Below, one piece after another: positions 28,201 to 40,200 of a stretch of 64,000 bases of DNA; the stretch's first letter is position 1, and the number at the start of each line of letters is the position of its first letter. The translations under genes were made by a program, and so were the position numbers. The DNA is from Owenia fusiformis (Eukaryota > Annelida > Polychaeta > Sabellida > Oweniidae): NCBI GenBank assembly GCA_903813345.2, contig CAIIXF020000006.1, positions 34,758,436 through 34,822,435 of the forward strand, written 5' to 3'. The notes beneath the pieces are model-generated. The model did no database searches. It saw only the letters and a program-made list of their open reading frames with translations, and was not told where the DNA came from.

Positions 28201-31200
28201 TATAATGGGTTTACTTGTAAAAATGCATCAAAAATGTCCCAAGATAAATTCAATGAATTATGCAAAATTTATGATATTAAATCATAAAACATAAATAATT
28301 TCTTAATAATAAATAATAATGTTGAAAATTTGATCAATTTGCTTATAGCTTATATAGTGTATTCGAAATTTGTCTTAATATAGCAATATTTACACATAAA
28401 CCAATGGGACAGGTATGAGGAACAATCCGTGAGAGAAAATTAGTGTACTACCATATATAAGAGTCCTGGCTATATCAAATCTATGAAGTTAGGAAATCTT
28501 GACTATATTTTCAAGCTAAAAACATATTTAAAAGCTTCATTTGAGATGGTTAAGATGAGTATCAAAATGTATTAACAGTCACCAGAGAATTAATGCAGAA
28601 ATAGGTTTTCAGAGTATACAAATGGCATATCAGATAAAACGAATATGTTCCAACTAATTAATCAATATAACTCTTTGCAAAATATAATTGAATTAATGCA
28701 GTGAGAATGTGTTTTTCATGCTTTTTAAGGAACTTAATTTTCAGTATAACATTTCAGCTGCTTAATCATGTAACAGGTAACCCTAATGAAATAATATAGC
28801 AAAATGTCACCACCTGCCATATGTTACATATACCAAACTGGTGGTGACATAAAAATAATTTCATTCTTGGATAACTGTGCAACAGAGGCGATCCCAGGAA
28901 TATTTGGTTTGATGTAGAGCAATATCTGAGAAAACTGACAATCTCTATATATATTCTGGTTATCTTATTTTGCTCATTTATGTGTTCATATTGTTTGTAA
29001 GTGTTGGCCCATATATTTCGCATGACAATGAGTAATATATTCAGTAAAATACATGTGGATGGTACCCATATATCATTACCATATCCTCATATGTATGCTA
29101 TAAAATCAACCACATAGATCCTGGGTGAATATATTCATGACATATGCAGGTACTATAATGTTAGATGTAATGTTAGATGCTAGCAGCAAAATAATGTAAC
29201 GACGTTTTAACTAAGCTTGCGAAACAGGCAAGTTACTGAGCACATTTTACAAAATTAAATATGAAGTTTCTTGTTAAATAATTACAGAAACATCATTGTT
29301 TTTTGCTTCTGGTCATTTCATTGGAAAAAATAAATGAACTTTCACAGTACTATAGTAACCAGCCATTATGACTTGAAAAACCTCTGAATGATGGGTATTA
29401 AGTATATGTCAAACCAGAACAACGGCAATGCCAAAGCGTAGCGAATCCCATCGAACAGAAATGGCTGGCATTTTTACATTTGAAATATATAGTAAATATC
29501 ATAAAATAACACCCATAAGAAAGGCCACCATTTTCAAAATGGTTGATCACTAGCCAAGTTGTCATCAGAAGAAGTAATATGCTTTTAAGTAGCTACATAT
29601 AAAATTCTTAAAAAATTGCCAATGCTAGCCATTTTTTAAAATGGCCGCTTACTACCCAAAATGTCATAAGACAGTATGCAATCCTTACGAGTATTCACAT
29701 ATCAAATATGAACAAAATCGCTCTATTACTTTTTGAGTTATAATAAAAAATGTAAAACAACACACATAAAAAGTTTTATTAGACAATGTGCCATGCTTAA
29801 AGTAATCACATATCAAATATGAACAAAATCGCTCCAATACTTTTCAAGTTATCGTAAAGAATGTAAAAATGACAGCCATTTTTTAAAATGGCCACCTACT
29901 ACACGAAGTTTCATGAGACACGTACAAGGCTCATGAGTATTCACATATCAAATATGAACAAAATCACTCCACTACTTTTCAAGTTATAGTAAAAAACGCA
30001 AAAATGGTGGCCGCCTTCTACCCAAAGTGTCATTAGACAGTGTGCCATGCTTATAGTATTCACATATAAAATATGAACAAAATTGCTCTACTACTTTTTG
30101 AGTTATAGTGTGGGAGCAAAAGTCCAAATAAGAGGTTCCGTGTCCTTTTTAGAGGCGAGCTAAGCGACATATGTTTTCATGAACTATACGTGATACTGAT
30201 CAAGAAAAATGATGTTGGCAATTCTGAATCCGCGACGGCGTTGCTATGGTAACCAAGTAAATATGCCACGCCCACTTTAAGGGGCTCTTTTCAGTGTATG
30301 GCCCCTATTTCTGTCATTATTGCTCAGATTTAGATGAAATTCACACCAAATGGAAGGTAATGGATAACGCAATCAGGAAATATTAAGTTGGCAATTCTGA
30401 ATCCGATATGGCGTTGCTATGGTAACAAAGTAAATATCCCACACCCACTTTTAGGGGCTCTTTTCAGTGTTTGGTCCCTATCTTCGTCAATATTGATCAG
30501 ATTTAGGTGAGATTTGTACCAAATGAAAGATAATGGAAAGAACAATCAAACAGTTTATAAAATATGCAAATAAGGTGATTTGCATATTAATTATGATGTC
30601 ATAACCATTTGTTCTTGCACATTTAATTTTAATCATGATGTATAAATCTGGGAAATTATTGTCATTAAAATGGTCAGTAATGCTTTATTTTCATTGAGTT
30701 TATTAGATTATGTCATTCATACATGTATGGTCATAAAAAATTGAAAATGTTGTGAAAATATCCAATTCAAGTTGTTGCTATGGTAACGGTATGTTGCAAA
30801 ACTATCTGCTGTAAAAATAATTCTTTGGGAAATGTTACATTTTGACCAGTTGACTGACATGTATTCCTTCGAAAATTTGATGGCAGAGAATAACCTAATA
30901 ACGATAGAAACTTATCTAATTTAAATTGTGTTATATTATGATGTCACAATGGCAATTAATCAGGGGCGCAGCCAGCTTTCAATCAGGGGCGCAGCCAGCT
31001 TTCAATCAGGGGCGCAGCCAGCTTTCAATCAGGGTGGGAGGGGGGTGCGATCTCGGCATAAGCAACTCAAAAAAATGTTTAATTTGTCTTAAATTTTACA
31101 AAAATTCCTTCAAAATTGAGCTAGAAGCTTCAAGTCAAAAGCATTTTAAATCTCTTCTCTCTAATGGTTCTATTTTTATTGGTTAATGGGAGGGGGTGGG

Positions 31201-34200
31201 GGTGCCTCCATCACACCCCCTGGCTATGCCTATGTTTGCTATGGTATTCAGGTGAATATGCCGTCCCCAATTTCAGGTCTTTTCCAAAGTTTTGATTCTA
31301 TCAGTTGTCATGATGATAGCTCTGGTGTATATGAAATTTTCATCAAATGGAAACTAAAGAATCAGACAATGCATGGGGAATTGACAGACTTGAATGTAGA
31401 TTGACAGACTGGCATACCTGTTATGGTATGACTATCATAGCTGTTTTCGTGATTATTTTCTTGAAATAAGGTAAAATTGCTTAAGATGATTCCAAATTGG
31501 TACCTTTGGTCCATTGACATTCACCATAAAAGTAGGTCAAAGCTGAAAACTATGATTGATTTCCATTCTATTTCTTTACATGTATAAAGTATGATCAAGA
31601 AATATTATGGGCAATTCTGAATCTGCGATGCCGTTGCTATGGTAACTAAGTAAATATGCCATGCCCATTTTTAGGGGCTCTTTTCAGTGTTTGGCCCCCA
31701 TCTCCACCATTATTGCTCAGTTTTTGATGAAATTCAGACCAAATTGAAGGTAATAGATAATACAATCAGGAGACAATTCTGAATCAACAATGGCGTTGCT
31801 ATGGTAACAAAGTGAATATGCCCCACCCACTTTTAGGGGCTCTTTTCAGTTTTTTGCTCTTATCTTCTTCATTATTGCTCAGATTTAGATGAAATTTGCA
31901 CCAAATTAAAGGTAATAGATAGAGTAATCAGACAGTTAGTAAACTTTGCAAATAGGATGATTTGCATATTGATTATGATGTCATAACTGTTTGTTCTTGC
32001 ATATTTTATCTTAATCATGATGTTCTAATCTGTGAAATTATTGTCTTTAAAATAGTCAGTAATGCTTCTAACTCATTAATTAATTTCTTTCTTTTAGTTG
32101 AGTTTATAATTTTATTTCATTCATACTTGCATGGTCATAAAAACTGAATAAATCTAAAAATATAATGAAAATCTCCAATTTATGCTGTTGCTATGGTTAC
32201 AGCACGTAGCAAAACTATCTGATGTAAAAAGAATTCTTTAGGAAATTTTACATTTTGATGAGTTGACTGCCACATGTATTATTTTTAAAATATGATGACA
32301 GAAAATAATCTTGTAACTATAAAAATTATTTACTTTGGATTGTGTTATATTATGATGCCATAATGGCAATTATTAATCAGGGGTGCAGCCAGCATTCAGT
32401 TAGGAGAGGGGGGATTGCAATTGAAGCATAAGCAACCCAAAAATGTTTTTAAGATTTGTTTTGAATTTTACAAAAATTGATGCAACTTCCTTCAAAACCG
32501 ATCTAGAATCTTCAAGTCAAAATGATTTTAAAGCTCTTCTTCTATTTAATGGTTATATTTTTTGGTTCATAGGGGCGCATCCATCGCACCCCCTGGCAAT
32601 GCCTGTTAATCCAATATGATGTTGCTATGGTAACTAGGTGAATATGCCATCCCCGCTGTTCAGGGCTTTTCCAAAGTTTTGCTTCTATCTTTGTCATAAT
32701 TACAGCTTGAGCGTATATGAAATATTCACCAAACTGAAGCTAAAGATTCAGACAATGCATGGATTATGTCAATTGACTGACTGGCATACCCATTGTCGCA
32801 TTAATAGCTTTAAATTAATAGGTTTTGAAATCCGAAAAATATGTTCAATGTCAATTTACATAAAAAATAATATCATTTTATGGTATAGGTCAATTCTTTA
32901 GCCTATTTCATCTTTTAGGTCATGTAGACATAACTGTACCAATTTTGAACCGAATGGTCGGATGTCGGATTTCAAAACCAACAGCATATCTGAAATCAGG
33001 GGCTTCCATACTTCATACTTGTAAAGAAATGGAATCAATCATAGTTTTCAGCTTTGGCCTCATTTTATGGTGAATGTCAAAGGACAAGGTTCTAATTTGG
33101 AACCATTTTGAGCAATTTTACCTTGTTTCAAGAGATAATCACAAAAAGCAGCTATGATACCATAACAGGTACTGTACTCCTGGTATTTTTCGCCTGCTAT
33201 TTAGTTTCGTGCTTGGTAAAATCGCAAAAATTAATCTTAGCGAAATTGTCAATTAAATCCCAGGGATTTGTGAAATTTATTATTACATTTCTTGTTTTGT
33301 AAAATGTTTTTCAAGTGTTTTTAGGCGATTAATGGAATAGTTAGTACCAATGTCTATTACAGTGGAATCATTTTGAGCAATTTTACTTTATTTCAAGAAA
33401 ATAATCACAAAAAGGAGCTATGATACCATAACAGGTACTTAGTATGTCAGTCAGCCAATCTACATTATTCATGTATTGTCTGATTCACCTAGCATATTCA
33501 CCTAATGGTTACCATAGCAACATCATATTGGATTAACATAGGGAGTGCTTAGAGGAATGGGGGTGCGCTGGGTTCACTCACCCCCTAATAACCAATAAAA
33601 ATAGAACCATTAGATAAAAGAAGACTTTCGACTTGAAGCTTTTTGCTAAATTTTGAAGGAAGTTGCATCAATCTTTGTAATATTCAAAACCTATCTTATA
33701 AATACTTTTGTGTTGCCTGTGCCACGATCGCAGGCCCCCTTCTGAATGAAAGCTGGCTGCGCCCCTTATTAAAAATTGCCATTATGACACCATAATATAA
33801 CACAATCCAAATTTGATAACTATGGTTATTAGATTATTTTCTGTCACCAAATTTTAAAAAGAATACATGTCAGTCAACTGGTCAAAATGTAAGATTTCCT
33901 AAAGAATTCTAGTTTACAGCAGATAGTTTTGTTACATGCTGTCACCAAAGCAACAGTGTGAATTGGACACTTTCATTATATTTATTCAATTTTTATGATC
34001 ATACATGTATGAATGAAATAAACTAATAAAGTCAACTAAAAGAAATAAACTAAACTAATTAAAAGCATTATACTGACCATTTTAAAGACAATGATTTCCC
34101 AGATTTATACATTATGATTAAAATAAAATATGCAAGAACAAACAGTTATGACGTCATAGTTGAAAGGCAAATCACCATATTTGCATATTTTAAAAATTGT

Positions 34201-37200
34201 TTGATTCCTCTTTCTATTACCTTTAATTTGGTGCAAATTTCATCTAAATCTGAGCAATAATGACAAAGTAAGGGGCCAAACACTGAAAATAGCTCCGAAA
34301 AGTGGGTATGGCATATTTACTTTGTTACCATAGCAACGCCATATCGGATTCAGAATTGCCAACTCAATATTTCTTGATTGCATTATCCATTACCTTCCAT
34401 TTGGTGTGAATTTCATCTAAATCTGAGCAATAATGGCAGAGATAGGGGCCATACACTGAAAAGAGACCTTAAAAGTGGGCGTGGCATATTTACTTGGTTA
34501 CCATAGCAACCCCGTCGCGGATTCAGAATTGCCAACATCATTTTTCTTGGTAAGTATCACGTATAGTTCAGGAAAACATATGTCGCTTAGCTCGCCTCTA
34601 AAAAGGAAACGGAATGACCTTTGCTCCCATACTATTATAGTAAAAAATGTTATCGAGCAGAACTTCTACCCCTATTGGGTATATGTGTACAAAATATGAA
34701 CAAAATCGGGCCAGCTGTATTTGAGTAATTGCCCGGACGGACGGACAGATAGACGGATGGATGGACGGACGGACGGACGAAGGCATTCCCTATATCCCTC
34801 CGAACTTTGTTCGATGGGAAAATAACCAAAGACAGAGCCTTAGGTACATATTGTGAAACACCTCCACAAATGGTTAACTATATACCCATGACTCGTTACC
34901 TGGATCTTAAATACATCTCTATAAGCCTGATCACCAAATAGTACCACATGTTTAACCTTTTCATCATTTCATATAAAATTTTAGGAAGCTATCGCCACCA
35001 TACGGTTGCTATAAATCAAATGTGACCGAGGTATTACGCAGGTTGAACTGAATAATATTTTCATCATTTCATAAAAATATTGAAATCGTTTGCTCTTCGT
35101 GAAGCTCTCAGGAGCATAAATTCCTTGGGTCAGGTCCGGCATCAGAAAACCACATTTATGATTCTGTTTTATTAGCTTTATCATGTCAGCTAATGAGTAA
35201 TATGCAAATATAGGAAATATTGCTAGATCACTATCATGCACTTATGATTAAATTAATAATAAAGTTAATCTCTGTTTTCTTTTGTGAAAATCCTTCCCAT
35301 TAAAAAACGACAAATCAACAATTGATGCCAGTTTTTACATGGGATTAAAGCATTGTCACAACAGTTCAAATATCACTCATTATTTATATGAAGCGTATAC
35401 TGTATATGATATATCCATAAATTTTCTCATAGTTGAGGTGAGATCTGTTTGATAAGATTAATATTTGAGATATTCCATAAATGAATAAAACAGGATAAGA
35501 TAAGATACCATAATTTTTTCAAGTTATCATTACAATGTATATCTACAATATCTGCACTCATTGACAGCCATTCTTGCTATCTTGGATAAAAATGATATCA
35601 CTTAAAATTATGAGATATCATAGTTTATAGTTTATAGTTATAGTTTATTTCATAATATAACAATGTAAAGTACAAAACGTGTGCACTCGACACCCTTAGT
35701 AATTGGGCGTATCAGTGCTTATTTCAAAATGTGTTGCAGAGCAACCAAAATTACATATAATATAACATATAACAATACAGATACAATTAATAGATACAAT
35801 ACAGAAACATATCCTCATTATAAAAAGTTACAGGCAAACAAGACATGCATCCATCTAAAACCGAAGCAGACTTACAGATTACACATAATTGAATGAGATT
35901 TTATGGATATACCATCTTTATAACCAATTGAGAATAGCAATTATTGCTAAATAATGAAAGGGTCTCGGGAATTTATGGAATATGTCTATTAAATAAATTT
36001 TCATGGTTCAGAAAGTACAATGTCTTTTTGTAAAAATGAATAAAAACAGTTATGCTATACTTAATTCTGAGCTATACTTAATACTATACTTTTTAATCCA
36101 TAAATCAATAACTAGAGTGGAACGCCTTAACCATCTAGGTCACCATTAAGGTGTATTAGATGCGACATATTAACAATGCAAATGTGACAATATCAAAAGC
36201 TTGTATCTAATTTCCTTATTTCACTCTGTATGGCTTATAATACACATGATACTCTGGAGGAAAACAAAACCCTTTTAACATGGCAAATGCATCTGTCAAT
36301 GTATTAATTAGATATATAAAAAAAGACTCAGTTAATGAAGATATATTCATCATTATTTATTCATACACTGTGAGAGATAATTTTTTAATAGAATCAAGAC
36401 AATTGAGATCTAAACTGTCATATCGTATTTGCCGTAATTGTCCCTATTAGCGCCCCCTAGACTTCTGGAGGCCCGAGGGTGAGTCCCTGGGTAGAGAATC
36501 AATGATCAGTAGGGTCAAACATTTTCAATTTTTTTCTCAACTTAAACTAAAACTGAAGCATTTTCCCTCAGTCGGGACTCATATAGGCGCTAACAAGGAC
36601 AACTTTTTGAACTGTTTTGACTTACTTTAAGCACCCAGGTGCCAATCACGGCTATTAGGTATATATATTAATAATTATGTATAAAGACTCAGAAGATGAA
36701 GATATATTAAATATATTTTAACAATAATTACAGAGGTCTAGATAAGCTGTAGCCATTTGCCAATTGCGAATATTTATCTAACTTATCTAGACCCCTGATA
36801 ATTATGTATAAAAAGGTTGTTTACTCAAATAATGAAGATATATAAATAATTGTTTATTGATATACCAGAAAGATAATCTCTGAATACTGAATCTAGACAA
36901 TTGAGATAAAGTTATTGAATTTTGTTGAGTAAGTGCCTGGAAAGATATTTCCTTGATAACAAGCTGGCTCCCACATTTATAACAACGGAAACAAAAATAA
37001 AATTTCATTGAAATCATTTAAAATCCGATACAAACTCCCGATTTAAATATTTAATAATAACAAATTTCAACAAGGCATTAACATGCAAAAAATTCGCCAC
37101 CAGCCATTTGTTACAGACACCCAATGCCAAACACCAACCACTAAATGCCAAACACCAACCACAGAATGCCAAACACCAACCACAGAATGCCAGACACCAA

Positions 37201-40200
37201 CCACAGAATGCCAGATATTAACCAAAGAATGCCGAACACAGTCCACAAAGAAGTTGGAGACTATAGCAATATGCAACATATGGCCTGATATTATACCACC
37301 TTGGAAATACCAAGAATGGGACAAGAAAACAATGAATGGGACAAGAAAACAATGAATGGGACAAGAAAACAATGAATATGGGACAACAATGAATGGACAA
37401 GAAAACAATGAATGGACAGGAAAACAATGAATGGACAGGAAAACAATGAATGGGACAAGAAAACAATGAATGGACAAGAAAACAATGAATGGACAGGAAA
37501 ACAATGAATTGGACAAGAAAACAATGAATGGACAAGAAAACAATGAATGGGACAAGAAAACAATGAATGGACTTGAAAACAATGAATGGGACAAGAAAAC
37601 AATGAATGTGAGACAAGAAAACAATGAATGGACAAGAAAACAATGAACGGGACAAGAAAACAATGAGTGGACAAGGAAACAATAACTGGACAAGAAAACA
37701 ATGAATGGACAGGAAAACAATGAATGGGACAAGAAAACAATGAATATGAGACAAGAAAACAATGAATGGATATGAAAACAATGAATGGGACAAGAAAACA
37801 ATGAATGGACAAGAAAACAATGAATAGGACAAGAAAAGCCAGAATTTTTAAATGTCATCTTTAACTCTGAAGGATAAAATTGTCCCTGATCCCCTCTTGA
37901 CTACCGAGAGTGACAAGATTTCTCGTCACCTTAAATTAGTAAAACGTCAAAAGCTGACAAAAATGAAAAGCTCTGGTCGCAAACCAATTTTAAAGCCTGG
38001 GAATCAAGAGGTTGAATTGTAAATTAGATTAGTTTTTTTTAATTTGTTTGCTACAGGCAATGGTAATAGAGTGTCGTGAATCAGGATTTAAAACCTTCCA
38101 AGTATATTTAACATAACATTTATTAAACATGTCTTGTTAAGACAATTATCAACGTTGAAGTATCTAATAATGAAAGAAACAATAGGCATATGTGCAAATA
38201 ATATTGATCTCATTATATTGTTCTTCGTGAAAAAATTTATATTCTGTTTGCAATTTGATATAAATTCCCCTGACAATCACAGGCAGAGTCAGTGAAAAAT
38301 GAAGTATTTCTTAGAAAATATAATGAGACCTTTATGTGATTGGGTCACAGTGTATTTCTATTAGCTTAAAGTCATCGTGATAAGACTAGGACATTTTAGT
38401 AATTCTTTTCATATCTACATTCGGATGCATATGATGGTAAGCCCTAATAAGTTACCTATTAAACTCTTTGTGAATAATGCATGACGCTTTCACTCACAGC
38501 TGTCATTAGATACATATGATTTAAACCCTAATGCAATGCATGTACTATAAGACATAAAACAGTTCGACCCAGCAGTTTCGGGTCTGACTTGGTCAACATA
38601 ACATACAACCTTTATACACAGTCTTGGGAACAATTGGACAGAAAAGAGAAATGATAAAACTTGCAAGGTTACCTCCATCGATAACAATAATTAAATGTAT
38701 AATCTATAGACAGTAAAACCTGTGCATTCACGTACTGAACATTTTTGCCAAAAAAAAATGTTCTGTGTTGGTAGGACCTGTGTTCACTAAAGAGAGGTTA
38801 ATTTAAACAGAAGTCAGTGGAGTATTTGCAGAGAAAGGGTGTCCAATAGAGACAGGTGTCCACTAGAGACAGGTGTTCACTAGAGAAAGGTGTCCACTAG
38901 AGACAGGTGTTCACTAGAGAAAGGTGTTCCCTAGAGACAGGTGTTCCCTAGAGAGATGTGTTCACTAAGACAGGTTTTATTGTACTTGATCTGTTTTAAC
39001 ATACACAGTATAACCTGTAAAGTGAAACAGCTCTGCTTGTGGACAACCGCCATAAAAGGAAATATTCAAATTCCATCTACTCTTTCGTTTAATGTAAAGA
39101 AAACCTTCCAAGTGGAACACTTTCAAAGTGGAATACTTTCCAAGTGAAACACATTCTAAGTGGAACACTTTCCAAGTGGAACACTTTCTAGGTGAAACAC
39201 TATCTTAAGATACCAAAGCAAGGTGTTCCAAATACACAGATTTTACAGTGTGTGCAATTTGAACTTACCTAACTGCTACTTTAAACATTTTCTCAGAATA
39301 ATTCTTCTTTTTATATTCAGGATGAAGATCTTTAAATTCCCATAATTTGTTCAATATCTGAAAATAAATAAATCAATTAAGTGTAAAAATTGATGTTCAA
39401 ATTTGTCAACAATAAACATGAAATAGCAAGGGCCTAATTATTACTTATATTAAAACTAAGTCTCCATTCTCTAAAACACTAATCTTGCAATGAGTCCTTA
39501 TATGCTTTGATTCCCAAAATATCTCCACCAATGAAATACACAAACAGAACATTTTCATTTCATAATTTTCAAATAAATGCACTATGTTTAATTATCAAAA
39601 ATCATTAATATTGCAAGTATTAAGATACAAAGTTAGTCTGTTATTTTCCCAGTTTTTTCAAGAAGGGGAGTTGCTTAATTTGTTTACCCAAAATCATCAT
39701 CAAATAATATCATCTACAATCAAATAGTAATTTTGCTATCATAGTCATATACATTTTGAGCCACATAAAGGGGCTGTGTCGATTTGAGCCAAATAAAGGG
39801 ACTCTATCAATTTGAGCCAGATAAAGGGAATGTAGCCATTTGAGGCACATAAAAGGCTGTACCTATTTCATATGTAAAGGGAATGTATCCATTTGAGCCA
39901 CATAAAAGGCTGTACTTATTTTCATATATAAAGGGGCTGTACCAATTCTCCAATGCTACTTACTGTTGCTGCGAACTTGTTCACTTTATTAGTATATTTG
40001 TTGCTAGTTGCTATATGATGTAACCTAACCACTCCTTCCTTCTCTACAATTGACCTGAAGATACAACAAAACAAACAATTTATTATTGTTGGCCTAAGTG
40101 CAACACATGAAGGTAGGTATTATTGTACTTTGTTTATATTACCACCAATGAAGGTATGGTAGTAACACTGGGGTATATATCCAATATTCAAGTCATATAA

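Larger units (their letters stand above)
29446..34819. mobile_element. tandem-repeat element with TCCCATCGAACA ends, (GGAC)n tail and a nested inverted-repeat insertion
   Basis: The ends are inverse: TCCCATCGAACA at 29446-29457 and TGTTCGATGGGA at 34808-34819. The left part carries four or more diverged units of about 110-135 bp with the core ATATGAACAAAATCGCTC (near 29710, 29820, 29955 and 30075). The right part has one more (ATATGAACAAAATCGGG at 34694), then (GGAC)n at 34733-34779. The general plan (tandem units, then GGAC tract, then inverse terminal motif) is that of 20815-22524. The block 30111-34629 interrupts one of the tandem units. Confidence 0.75.

Noticed and set aside
30926-31404. 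Two plus-strand frames of 86 and 72 codons with repeated [14 protein letters not shown]
   Set aside because: They come from a short tandem repeat (GGGGCGCAGCCAGCTTTCAATCA-like) inside the inverted-repeat element.
37067-37858. Long minus-strand open frames (263, 204 and 173 codons) rich in Phe/Ser/Cys/His
   Set aside because: They are produced by a 19/20-bp minisatellite that has no stop in any minus-strand frame; three overlapping frames with the same composition cannot all be genes.
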